Assembly (NCBI RefSeq): GCF_022662375.1
Contig: NZ_JAKNQL010000010.1
Span: 186,001-250,000, forward strand
Direction of reading: 5' to 3'
DNA from: Pseudomonas sp. CROZ-RG-20F-R04-15
GTDB taxonomy: Bacteria > Pseudomonadota > Gammaproteobacteria > Pseudomonadales > Pseudomonadaceae
DNA: 64,000 nt
Shown: positions 57,300-64,000 of the stretch, one piece after another
Numbering within the stretch: position 1 is the stretch's first letter
Layout of the letters: every line of letters begins with the position of its first letter
Program-made: the position numbers and the translations under genes
The notes under the pieces: model-generated
The model's database searches: none
What the model saw: only the letters and a program-made list of their open reading frames with translations
What the model was told of the DNA's origin: nothing

Positions 57300-57327
57300 G
57301 CAGGTTCATAACCGCAAGGAGGACGCG

Positions 57328-57696
57328 ATGAGTGACGAGCAAGAGTTGCTGCCCAAGCCGAGCCAAGAGGTTCGCCAGTGGGCGATGTTTTGTCACTTGT
57401 CCGCCTTGCTGGGGATCTGGATTCCGTTCGGTAATCTGATCGGACCATTGATTCTCTGGCAGATGAAGCGCGAGACAGATCCGTTCATCGATGCTCAAGG
57501 CAAGGAGGCGTTGAATTTTCAGATCACCGTCGCCATTGCTTCGTTGATCTGTTTCCTGCTGATGGTGCTGATCATCGGGTTCTTTCTATTGGGCATACTG
57601 GCTATCGGCGCGCTGGTTTTGACGATCATCGCCGGTGTGAAGGCCAATGAAGGTTTTCCTTACCGATATCCGTTTACCTGGCGGCTGATCAAATAA
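57328..57696 (+). CDS. DUF4870-type small membrane protein
   Basis: 122 residues from ATG 57328 with AAGGAGG nine to ten bases upstream. Three hydrophobic segments (about 22-45 and a double helix at 65-110), with the family pattern HLSALLGIWIPFGNLIGPLILW, DAQGKEALNFQIT and GVKANEGFPYRYP. Function unknown; widespread in bacteria. Confidence 0.88.
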   Translation: MSDEQELLPKPSQEVRQWAMFCHLSALLGIWIPFGNLIGPLILWQMKRETDPFIDAQGKEALNFQITVAIASLICFLLMVLIIGFFLLGILAIGALVLTIIAGVKANEGFPYRYPFTWRLIK

Positions 57697-57718
57697 GACG
57701 CTCGAAAAGTTTTAAAAC

Positions 57719-57744
57719 AAATGCCCTGACCTGTCAGGGCATTT
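57719..57744 (+). terminator. Rho-independent terminator after the DUF4870 gene
   Basis: AAATGCCCTGAC (57719-57730), CT, GTCAGGGCATTT (57733-57744), then TTATTAA: a perfect 12-bp stem with U-rich end. Confidence 0.9.
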
Positions 57745-58053
57745 TATTAATGCAACAAAATTAATCGCTATTATGGGTAGGATTAATCTGATCGCGATGA
57801 TCGGTCGATGCTCTTTCTGTATATACACTTTTAGTCACAACTGCGTCGGCTTAGTTCGGATTCATAGCCTTGGAATCAAAGGCGGCGATTGTTAAAGTTG
57901 CTCGGATAATATTTCTCCTGAAATATTAAGATATATTCAAGCCATCGAAGGCTCTTGAATTTCCGAGTAATCAGTGTTGAGACAATCAGCCGGTTCATGA
58001 GGCGCGTGCAGGTAAATAGCTCGCCTCTGAATATATAGCCAAGAATAATCCCA
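57745..58053. other. AT-rich intergenic region upstream of gltS
   Basis: About 309 bases with no gene. It is unusually AT-rich for this genome and presumably holds the gltS promoter. A small dyad AATATTTCTCCTGAAATATT lies near 57907-57926. No clear ribosome binding site stands right before the gltS ATG. Confidence 0.5.
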
Positions 58054-59265
58054 ATGATTCAGCTCGATTTTTACGGAACACTTGTGGCCGCCTCCTTAGT
58101 ACTTCTGCTGGGGCGCGGGCTCGTTATGCGTGTAGGTTTCATGCGCAGTTACAATATTCCAGAACCTGTCGCGGGTGGCTTGGTAGTTGCCTTGCTTTTG
58201 TTGCTGCTGCGGACGTTCGATATTGAAATTCGTTTCGATACTTCCCTGCAGACACCATTGATGTTGGCCTTTTTTGCCACCATCGGTCTGAGTGCAGACT
58301 TTGCCAGCCTGAAGAAAGGTGGCCGCATAGTGGGGATATTTCTCCTGGCGGTGACCGGGCTGTTGGTGGTGCAGAATGCCATGGGTATCGGCCTGGCGAA
58401 AATGCTCGGGCTGGACCCGTTGATGGGGCTGTTGACCGGATCGATCACACTGGCGGGCGGTCACGGCACCGGTGCCGCGTGGGGCACGGTATTCAGTGAG
58501 AAGTACGGTCTGGCATCTGCGTCGGAGCTGGCGATGGCTTCCGCGACGTTTGGCCTGGTGCTGGGTGGTTTGATCGGCGGACCAGTCGCGCGCTTGCTCA
58601 TCAAGCGAGTGCAGGTGCCCGGTTGTCAGAGTCCGGATGCACCGCCGCGGTTGCCGAAAGGCTTCGAGCAACCAAACAAAGAACGCTCGATTACCCCGTT
58701 TTCGTTTATAGAAACACTCGCCCTGATCGCGGTCAGTTTGCTGGCGGGCAATCTGTTGAACGGCCTGCTGCAGGGGACCGCATTCGAGTTGCCGACGTTT
58801 GTTTGTGTCCTGTTTGTTGGCGTGGTGTTGCGCAACGGGCTCTCGGCGCTGGGCCTGTATCAGGTGTTCGAGCGTGAAGTGTCGGTGCTGGGCAATGTCA
58901 GCTTGTCGCTGTTTCTGGCGATTGCCCTGATGTCGCTCAAGTTATGGGATCTGGCCGCACTGGCGTTGCCGATTTTCATCATTCTGGCTGTACAGGCGCT
59001 GGTCATGGCGTTGTTCGCGATTTTCGTGACATTCCGGATGATGGGGCGCAACTACGACGCGGCCGTGCTGGCGGCAGGGCACTGCGGTTTTGGCCTGGGT
59101 GCCACGCCGACTGCCATTGCCAACATGCAGGCGGTGACGCAGCGCTACGGCCCCTCGCAGATTGCGTTTCTGGTGGTGCCGATGGTCGGGGCGTTCTTCA
59201 TCGACATCATCAATGTCATCGTGATCAAGCTGTATCTGGCCTTGCCGTTCTTCGCGGCTGTCTGA
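58054..59265 (+). CDS. gltS: GltS, sodium/glutamate symporter
   Basis: 403 residues, about ten membrane helices. Family motifs include GRGLVMRVGFMRSYNIPEPVAGGL, ITLAGGHGTGAAWG and GHCGFGLGATPTAIANMQAV, a tandem-repeat architecture typical of GltS. Length agrees with E. coli GltS (about 401). The start ATG has no strong Shine-Dalgarno; nothing better lies nearby. Confidence 0.94.
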   Translation: MIQLDFYGTLVAASLVLLLGRGLVMRVGFMRSYNIPEPVAGGLVVALLLLLLRTFDIEIRFDTSLQTPLMLAFFATIGLSADFASLKKGGRIVGIFLLAVTGLLVVQNAMGIGLAKMLGLDPLMGLLTGSITLAGGHGTGAAWGTVFSEKYGLASASELAMASATFGLVLGGLIGGPVARLLIKRVQVPGCQSPDAPPRLPKGFEQPNKERSITPFSFIETLALIAVSLLAGNLLNGLLQGTAFELPTFVCVLFVGVVLRNGLSALGLYQVFEREVSVLGNVSLSLFLAIALMSLKLWDLAALALPIFIILAVQALVMALFAIFVTFRMMGRNYDAAVLAAGHCGFGLGATPTAIANMQAVTQRYGPSQIAFLVVPMVGAFFIDIINVIVIKLYLALPFFAAV

Positions 59266-59292
59266 ATTCGAGCCTGCCGGGACGTGACGCAT

Positions 59293-59328
59293 AAAAAATG
59301 CCCGTATCTTGCGATACGGGCATTTTTT
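59293..59328. terminator. Strong bidirectional terminator between gltS and crc
   Basis: AAAAAATGCCCGTATC (59293-59308) and GATACGGGCATTTTTT (59313-59328) pair perfectly over 16 bases around TTGC. Shared by the convergent gltS and crc genes. Confidence 0.93.
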
Positions 59329-59343
59329 ACTTCGAAAAGGCGC

Positions 59344-60123
59344 TTAGATGGTCAGCGTCCAGTCGTAGTCGACGATCAGCGGTGCGTGCTGCGAGAACCG
59401 TGGCTGACGTGGCAGGCGTGCGCTGCGTACAAAGCGTCGCAAGCCCGGGGTCAGGATCTGGTAGTCGAAACGCCAGCCCAGATTGAGCATCTCGGCCTGC
59501 TCGTTGTCTGGCCACCAGCTGTACTGGTCGCCTTCGCGGCTGACTTCGCGCAGGGCATCGACATAGCCCATGTTGCCGACAATCTCGTCCATCCAGGCGC
59601 GTTCTGGCGCCAGGAAGCCCGGGGATTGCTGGCTGTCGCGCCAGTTCTTGATGTCGAGCTTTTGCTGCGCCACGTACAGCGAGCCACAATAAATGTACTC
59701 GCGACGTTTGCGTCGCTGCTTGTCCAGGTACTTGCCGAAGTCGTCCATGAGCTTGAACTTCTGGTTCAAGTCCTCATCGCCGTTCATCCCCGAAGGAAGC
59801 AGCAAGGTGGCAATACTGACTTTGTCGAAATCTGCTTGCAGGTAGCGCCCGTAGCGGTCGGCCGTCTCGAAACCGAGACCGCTGATGACAGCCTTCGGTT
59901 GCAACCGCGAATACAAAGCCACGCCACCTTGGGCAGGGACTTCAGCATCGCAGGCATAAAGGAAGTAGCCATCCAGTTGGAAGGCTGGGTCATCCAGTTC
60001 AAAGGCGGAGGCACGGGTGTCCTGCAGGCAGATGACGTCGGCATTCTGTGCTTGCAGCCAACTGAGCAAACCACGCTCGACTGCAGCCTGAATACCATTG
60101 ACGTTCACACTGATGATCCGCAT
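59344..60123 (-). CDS. crc: Crc, catabolite repression control protein
   Basis: 259 residues, from the ATG at 60123. Exonuclease III/endonuclease-like fold (MRIISVNVNGIQAAVERGLLSWLQAQNADVICLQDTRA ... YDWTLTI). Length equals P. aeruginosa Crc and the locus (divergent from pyrE, near rph) is the crc locus. Crc acts with Hfq to repress translation of secondary carbon catabolism genes. The catalytic EC motif is QDTR here instead of QET(K), consistent with loss of nuclease activity. Confidence 0.95.
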   Translation of the reverse strand: MRIISVNVNGIQAAVERGLLSWLQAQNADVICLQDTRASAFELDDPAFQLDGYFLYACDAEVPAQGGVALYSRLQPKAVISGLGFETADRYGRYLQADFDKVSIATLLLPSGMNGDEDLNQKFKLMDDFGKYLDKQRRKRREYIYCGSLYVAQQKLDIKNWRDSQQSPGFLAPERAWMDEIVGNMGYVDALREVSREGDQYSWWPDNEQAEMLNLGWRFDYQILTPGLRRFVRSARLPRQPRFSQHAPLIVDYDWTLTI

Positions 60124-60205
60124 AAATGGCCCCAAAAATCGCGTGCGTGTATGATACACGGCGTCAAGCTAATTAGCTAAATCCGTGGTATTTGGGGTTT
60201 TTTTC
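60124..60205. promoter_or_regulatory. Divergent promoter region of crc and pyrE
   Basis: 82 bases between the two starts, AT-rich in the middle (GTATGATACACGG and AGCTAATTAGCTAA, the latter a palindrome at about 60168-60181). Promoters for both genes must overlap here. Confidence 0.45.
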
Positions 60206-60850
60206 ATGCAAGCGTATCAGCGCGATTTCATTCGTTTTGCCATCGATCGCGGCGTTTTGCGCTTCGGTGAGTTCACCCTGAAGTCCGGGCGCACCAGTCC
60301 TTACTTCTTCAATGCCGGCCTGTTCAACTCGGGTTCGGCCCTGGCGCAGCTGGGGCGTTTCTACGCGGCAGCCATCGCTGAGAGCGGCATTCCTTTCGAC
60401 GTTCTGTTCGGCCCGGCCTACAAAGGCATCCCGTTGGCGGCGACCACCGCTGTGGCACTGGCCGAGCATCACGACCGTGATCTGCCATGGTGCTTCAACC
60501 GCAAGGAAGCCAAGGCCCACGGCGAAGGCGGCAGCCTGGTCGGCGCGCCACTGACTGGCGATGTGCTGATCATTGATGACGTGATCACGGCCGGTACGGC
60601 AATCCGCGAAGTGATGCAGATCATCGCTTCCCAGGACGGTGCCAAGGCTGCGGGCGTGCTGATTGCGCTGAACCGTCAGGAGCGTGGCAACGGTGAGTTG
60701 TCGGCCATTCAGGAAGTCGAGCGTGATTTCGGTATCCCGGTGATCAGCATTGTTTCGCTGAACCAGGTGCTGGAATTCCTTGCCGATGATCCGCAGCTCA
60801 AGCAGCACCTGCCAGCCGTGGAAGCCTACCGCGCGCAGTTCGGCGTCTGA
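60206..60850 (+). CDS. pyrE: PyrE, orotate phosphoribosyltransferase
   Basis: 214 residues from ATG 60206. Typical start MQAYQRDFIRFAIDRGVLRFGEFTLKSGRTSPYFFNAGLF, GPAYKGIPLAA, and the PRPP-binding loop VLIIDDVITAGTAIRE. Converts orotate to OMP in UMP synthesis. The upstream in-frame start at 60185 lies in the promoter. Confidence 0.97.
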   Translation: MQAYQRDFIRFAIDRGVLRFGEFTLKSGRTSPYFFNAGLFNSGSALAQLGRFYAAAIAESGIPFDVLFGPAYKGIPLAATTAVALAEHHDRDLPWCFNRKEAKAHGEGGSLVGAPLTGDVLIIDDVITAGTAIREVMQIIASQDGAKAAGVLIALNRQERGNGELSAIQEVERDFGIPVISIVSLNQVLEFLADDPQLKQHLPAVEAYRAQFGV

Positions 60851-60862
60851 CACACCTTCCCA

Positions 60863-60944
60863 AGGAGCTGCCGCAGGCTGCGATCTTTTGATTTTAGCAT
60901 TTGAGAGCAAGATCAGAAGATCGCAGCCTTCGGCAGCTCCTACA
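60863..60944. repeat. REP doublet (GGAGCTGCCGCAGGCTGCGATC type) downstream of pyrE
   Basis: Two inverted units of the second REP type, GGAGCTGCCGCAGGCTGCGATCTT and AAGATCGCAGCCTTCGGCAGCTCCT, around an AT-rich spacer. Same type as at 63555-63635. Confidence 0.85.
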
Positions 60945-60975
60945 CAGAAGGGGTGCAGATTCTGAGGTTGCCGGC

Positions 60976-61016
60976 AAAAAAAGACCCCGCTCAGCCAGGC
61001 TGAGCGGGGTTTTTTT
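60976..61016. terminator. Bidirectional terminator between pyrE and argB
   Basis: ACCCCGCTCAG (60984-60994) and CTGAGCGGGGT (61000-61010) with A and T runs on either side: a perfect 11-bp stem closing the convergent pyrE and argB genes. Confidence 0.93.
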
Positions 61017-61030
61017 GTTTACGCCAGTGC

Positions 61031-61936
61031 TTATGGGCGCTTGCGGTTGCTGATCAGCGTACCCACACCGGTGTCGGTGAAGATTTCCAGCAGGATCGCG
61101 TTCGGTACACGACCGTCGATGATCAACGAGCTGCCCACGCCGCCCTGAACCGCTTCCAGCGCGCAACGGATCTTCGGCAGCATGCCGCCGTAGATGGTGC
61201 CGTCGGCGATCAGATCGTCGACTTGCTGCGTGCTCAAGCCGGTCAATACGGTGCCCGACTTGTCCATCAGGCCGGCGATGTTGGTCAGCAACATCAGCTT
61301 CTCGGCTTTCAGTGCCTCGGCGACTTTACCGGCCACCAGATCGGCGTTGATGTTGTACGACTCTCCGTTCTCACCGACGCCGATCGGCGCAATCACCGGG
61401 ATGAAATTGCCTTTGACCAGCAGGTTCAGCAGTTCGGTGTTGATGCCGACTACTTCGCCAACGTGGCCGATGTCGATGATTTCCGGCTGGGTCATCTCCG
61501 GGGTCTGGCGGGTCACCGTGAGCTTCTTCGCGCGAATCAGCCCGGCGTCTTTGCCGGTCAGGCCGATGGCGCTGCCACCGTGGCGGTTGATCAGGTTGAC
61601 GATGCTCTTGTTGACCTGGCCGCCGAGGACCATTTCCACCACGTCCATGGTCGCAGCGTCGGTGACGCGCATGCCATCGACGAAGTGGCTTTCGATCGAC
61701 AGGCGCTTGAGCAGATCACCGATCTGCGGGCCGCCACCGTGCACGACCACCGGGTTGATGCCGACGGCTTTCATCAGCACGATGTCGCGGGCGAAGCCGG
61801 TTTTCAGCTCCTCGCTTTCCATCGCGTTGCCGCCGTATTTGATCACCAGGGTCTTGCCGACATAGCGTCGGATGTAAGGCAGCGCTTCGGACAGGACCTT
61901 GGCAGTGTTGGCGGCGGCATCGCGTTCGAGGGTCAT
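61031..61936 (-). CDS. argB: ArgB, acetylglutamate kinase
   Basis: 301 residues: VIKYGGNAMES, VVHGGGPQIGDLLKRL, NADLVAGKVAEALKAEKLMLLTN and a C-terminal GGMLPKIRCALEAVQGGV, all family signatures, with the extended N-terminus of the arginine-sensitive hexameric form seen in P. aeruginosa. Catalyses phosphorylation of N-acetylglutamate in arginine synthesis. 17 bases from algC on the same strand. Confidence 0.97.
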   Translation of the reverse strand: MTLERDAAANTAKVLSEALPYIRRYVGKTLVIKYGGNAMESEELKTGFARDIVLMKAVGINPVVVHGGGPQIGDLLKRLSIESHFVDGMRVTDAATMDVVEMVLGGQVNKSIVNLINRHGGSAIGLTGKDAGLIRAKKLTVTRQTPEMTQPEIIDIGHVGEVVGINTELLNLLVKGNFIPVIAPIGVGENGESYNINADLVAGKVAEALKAEKLMLLTNIAGLMDKSGTVLTGLSTQQVDDLIADGTIYGGMLPKIRCALEAVQGGVGSSLIIDGRVPNAILLEIFTDTGVGTLISNRKRP

Positions 61937-61953
61937 TCAGGGCTCCGGGTGGA

Positions 61954-63351
61954 TCAGAACGGTAGTTGGAGATCAGGTGCAACGCGTTTCAATTGGGCGT
62001 GGAACACGTCCTTGATGCGCTGTAATTCAGCCTCGTCATCGGCCTCGAAGCGCAGCACCAGCACCGGTGTGGTGTTGGATGCGCGCACCAGGCCCCAGCC
62101 TTTGGCGTAGTCGACTCGCACGCCGTCGATGGTGGTCAGGTCAGCGCCTGCGCCCCACTGTGCGTCATGCAGTGCATCAATGATGCTGAATTTGCTCTCT
62201 TCGGTCACATGGATATTGATTTCCGGCGTAGAAATATCATTCGGGAAGGTCGCAAACAGCTCTTCCGCAGTGGATTTTTCCTTGCTGAGGATCTCCAGCA
62301 GTCGTGCGGCGCTGTAGATGCCGTCGTCGAAACCGAACCAGCGCTCCTTGAAGAAGATGTGCCCGCTCATTTCCCCGGCCAACAGCGCGCCGGATTGTTT
62401 CATTTTCTTTTTGATCAACGAATGACCGGTCTTCCACATTAGCGGTCGGCCGCCGTATTCCTTGATCAGCGGCACCAGACGACGGGTGCATTTGACGTCG
62501 AAGATGATTTCCGCGTCCGGATTACGCGCCACGACGTCACGGGCGAACAGCATCAGCAGGCGATCGGGGTAGACGATGCTGCCGGTGTTGGTCACCACGC
62601 CGACACGGTCGCCGTCACCGTCGAACGCCAGGCCAATGTCGGCGTTGGTTTCCTTGACCTTGGCGATCAGGTCGACGAGGTTTTCAGGCTTGCCCGGGTC
62701 CGGGTGGTGGTTCGGGAAGTTGCCGTCGACGTCGCAGAACAGCGGGATGACTTCGCAGTTCAGCGCTTCGATCAGTTGCGGAGCGATCACACCTGCCGCG
62801 CCGTTGCCGCAGTCGACCACGACTTTCATGCGCCGCGCCAGTTTGATGTCCTGGACGATTTCGGTGTTGTAGCGGTCGAGGATTTCGACTTGGGTGACGC
62901 TGCCCGTGCCGCTGCTCAGGTTGTTGCTCTTGAGGCGCTCGTGCAGGGCCTGAATCTGTTCGTTGGCGAGGGTGTCGCCGGCGATGACGATCTTGAAGCC
63001 GTTGTAGTTCGACGGATTGTGGCTGCCGGTGAGCATGACCCCGGACTTGCCCGCCAGGACGTTGGCGGCGTAGTACAGCGCCGGCGTCGGCACCAGACCG
63101 ACATCGCTGACGTGGCAGCCGCTCTCGGCAATACCGCGAATCAGCTCTGCAACCAGCTCCGGGCCGGACAGTCGACCGTCACGACCGACGGACACGTTCG
63201 GCTCACCTTGCGCCAGGCTCTGCGAGCCTATGGCGCGGCCGATCCAGTAGGCGGTTTCGGCATTGAGGAATTCCGGCACGGTGCCGCGAATGTCATAGGC
63301 GCGGAAAATGCTGTCGGGCAGCGTCGGGGCAATCTTGGCTGGGGTGCTCAT
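61954..63351 (-). CDS. algC: AlgC, phosphomannomutase/phosphoglucomutase
   Basis: 465 residues. Phosphoserine loop MLTGSHNPSNYNGFK, metal-binding DGDGDRVG, sugar-binding GEMSGHIFF, and the C-terminal phosphate-binding RASNTTPVLVLRFEADDE. Feeds GDP-mannose (alginate) and glucose-1-phosphate (LPS, rhamnolipid) synthesis. Length matches P. aeruginosa AlgC (463). Between dut and argB, the conserved order. Confidence 0.97.
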   Translation of the reverse strand: MSTPAKIAPTLPDSIFRAYDIRGTVPEFLNAETAYWIGRAIGSQSLAQGEPNVSVGRDGRLSGPELVAELIRGIAESGCHVSDVGLVPTPALYYAANVLAGKSGVMLTGSHNPSNYNGFKIVIAGDTLANEQIQALHERLKSNNLSSGTGSVTQVEILDRYNTEIVQDIKLARRMKVVVDCGNGAAGVIAPQLIEALNCEVIPLFCDVDGNFPNHHPDPGKPENLVDLIAKVKETNADIGLAFDGDGDRVGVVTNTGSIVYPDRLLMLFARDVVARNPDAEIIFDVKCTRRLVPLIKEYGGRPLMWKTGHSLIKKKMKQSGALLAGEMSGHIFFKERWFGFDDGIYSAARLLEILSKEKSTAEELFATFPNDISTPEINIHVTEESKFSIIDALHDAQWGAGADLTTIDGVRVDYAKGWGLVRASNTTPVLVLRFEADDEAELQRIKDVFHAQLKRVAPDLQLPF

Positions 63352-63648
63352 CTACGGAAATGCTCCATCTCGAAAGTGGCGGGACAGACCGACGAATCGT
63401 TCGACGGCAGGCTCAAACTGAAGGGTATGACGGCGTTTTCCACAGAGAGTTCGTGGTGTGAAAGGGCCATGACGCCTCGCCTGGCGTGGCTTTCGGCCGG
63501 CAAAACCTTGATTTTCGGTGTTAAAACCTGTCGCTGAAACTGCACAAATTTACCCTGTAGGAACTGCCGAAGGCTGCGATCTTTTGATCTTGATCTTGAA
63601 AATAAAAAGATCGCAGCCTGCGGCAGCTCCTACAGGATATTCATCTGA
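63352..63648. other. Intergenic region between dut and algC
   Basis: 297 bases without a convincing gene. It holds a REP doublet at 63555-63635 just after the dut stop and must contain the algC promoter in its left half, near 63360-63540. No sigma-54 or AlgR consensus could be identified with confidence. Confidence 0.5.
63555..63635. repeat. REP doublet downstream of dut
   Basis: CTGTAGGAACTGCCGAAGGCTGCGATC and GATCGCAGCCTGCGGCAGCTCCTACAG inverted around an AT-rich spacer. Confidence 0.85.
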
Positions 63649-64000
63649 TTACTTGGTGCCGGTGTGGCCAAATCCGCCGGTGCCGCGTTCGGTTTCGACG
63701 AACTCTTCGACCATTTCGAAGTGCGCCTGCACCACCGGTACCAGCACCAGTTGCGCCAGACGTTCGCCGACGGTCATGGTGAAATCGCTCTGGCCACGGT
63801 TCCAGCAGGACACCATTAGCGGGCCCTGGTAATCGGAGTCGATCAAACCGACGAGATTGCCCAGCACGATGCCGTGCTTATGGCCCATGCCCGAGCGCGG
63901 CAGGATCAGTGCGGCGAGGTTCGGGTCACCGATGTAGACCGACAGACCGGTGGGGATCAGCACGGTTTCACCCGGTTTGATCACGATGTCCTGATCCAGC
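63649..64000 (-). CDS. dut: Dut, dUTP diphosphatase, C-terminal part
   Basis: The frame is open to the window edge, so the first part of the gene is outside. About 116 residues are visible, from LDQDIVIKPGETVLIPTGLSVYIG to GGFGHTGTK. Conserved dUTPase motifs include RSGMGHKHGIVLGNLVGLIDSDYQG and the C-terminal FGHTG-like P-loop that closes over substrate. Converts dUTP to dUMP. Order dut-algC-argB is standard in pseudomonads. Confidence 0.96.
   Translation of the reverse strand, partial: LDQDIVIKPGETVLIPTGLSVYIGDPNLAALILPRSGMGHKHGIVLGNLVGLIDSDYQGPLMVSCWNRGQSDFTMTVGERLAQLVLVPVVQAHFEMVEEFVETERGTGGFGHTGTK

Noticed and set aside
59284..60180. Plus-strand open frame opposite crc
   Set aside because: It spans the gltS-crc terminator and the crc gene in antisense and shows no known family.
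63348..63545. Small minus-strand open frame upstream of algC
   Set aside because: No recognisable protein, poor codon use, and it occupies the likely algC promoter region.

Overview
The window is a chromosomal segment of a fluorescent-group Pseudomonas. The evidence is the gene order dut-algC-argB-(pyrE/crc), gmk-rpoZ-spoT-ridA, recG-oxyR and exbB-exbD-tonB, the high-GC codon use, Pseudomonas-type REP doublets, and a type VI secretion locus laid out like the HSI-II (H2-T6SS) locus of P. aeruginosa. No rRNA, tRNA, CRISPR array or intact insertion sequence was seen.

Region 1 (1-23,126) is the distal part of the T6SS locus: end of tssC, tssE, [inserted cassette], tssF, tssG, tssH/clpV, a sigma-54 activator (sfa-like), a 46-residue lipoprotein (orfX-like), an FHA protein, tssJ, tssK, tssL, tssM, PP2C phosphatase, Ser/Thr kinase, then vgrG. 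The cassette at 1,291-4,626 sits between tssE and tssF. It carries a PAAR protein, a lysozyme-fold lytic transglycosylase-like effector and five small membrane or exported proteins, the candidate immunity set.

Region 2 (23,123-41,358) is a vgrG-linked accessory island. One very large, low-GC gene encodes a cell-wall hydrolase with an NlpC/P60-like domain, an M23-like domain lacking canonical residues, an EF-hand and a GH19 chitinase/lysozyme domain. Around it lie about eleven genes for mostly signal-peptide-bearing proteins. Many of these share modules in different combinations: an LprI-type lysozyme-inhibitor domain, a CPS-F-F module, Sel1 repeats, an IGE-HP domain and a C-terminal TPR-like module. 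Many start with TTG or GTG. This looks like a domain-shuffled set of periplasmic immunity or inhibitor proteins and is the most unusual part of the window. Two high-GC genes of another kind, a TIGR01777 epimerase and an alpha/beta-hydrolase/PEP-synthase-like fusion (32,393-36,247), interrupt it. RAYT/MITE-like inverted repeats bracket one island gene.

Region 3 (41,379-42,912) holds a terminator, a DUF6124-like gene on the minus strand behind a strongly structured leader with a UUCG tetraloop, a small SCP2-like gene between two copies of a 56-bp hairpin repeat, and REP elements.

Region 4 (42,913-64,000) is conserved chromosome: an HDOD protein, recG, oxyR, tonB-exbD-exbB, an epimerase, a lipoprotein, ridA, spoT, rpoZ, gmk, a YicC-family gene, rph, a DUF4870 gene, gltS, crc, pyrE, argB, algC and the end of dut.

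Inferred joint picture: the H2-like machine exports at least two peptidoglycan-directed effectors, one on the PAAR tip and one linked to VgrG. The neighbouring exported proteins would protect the producer's own periplasm.
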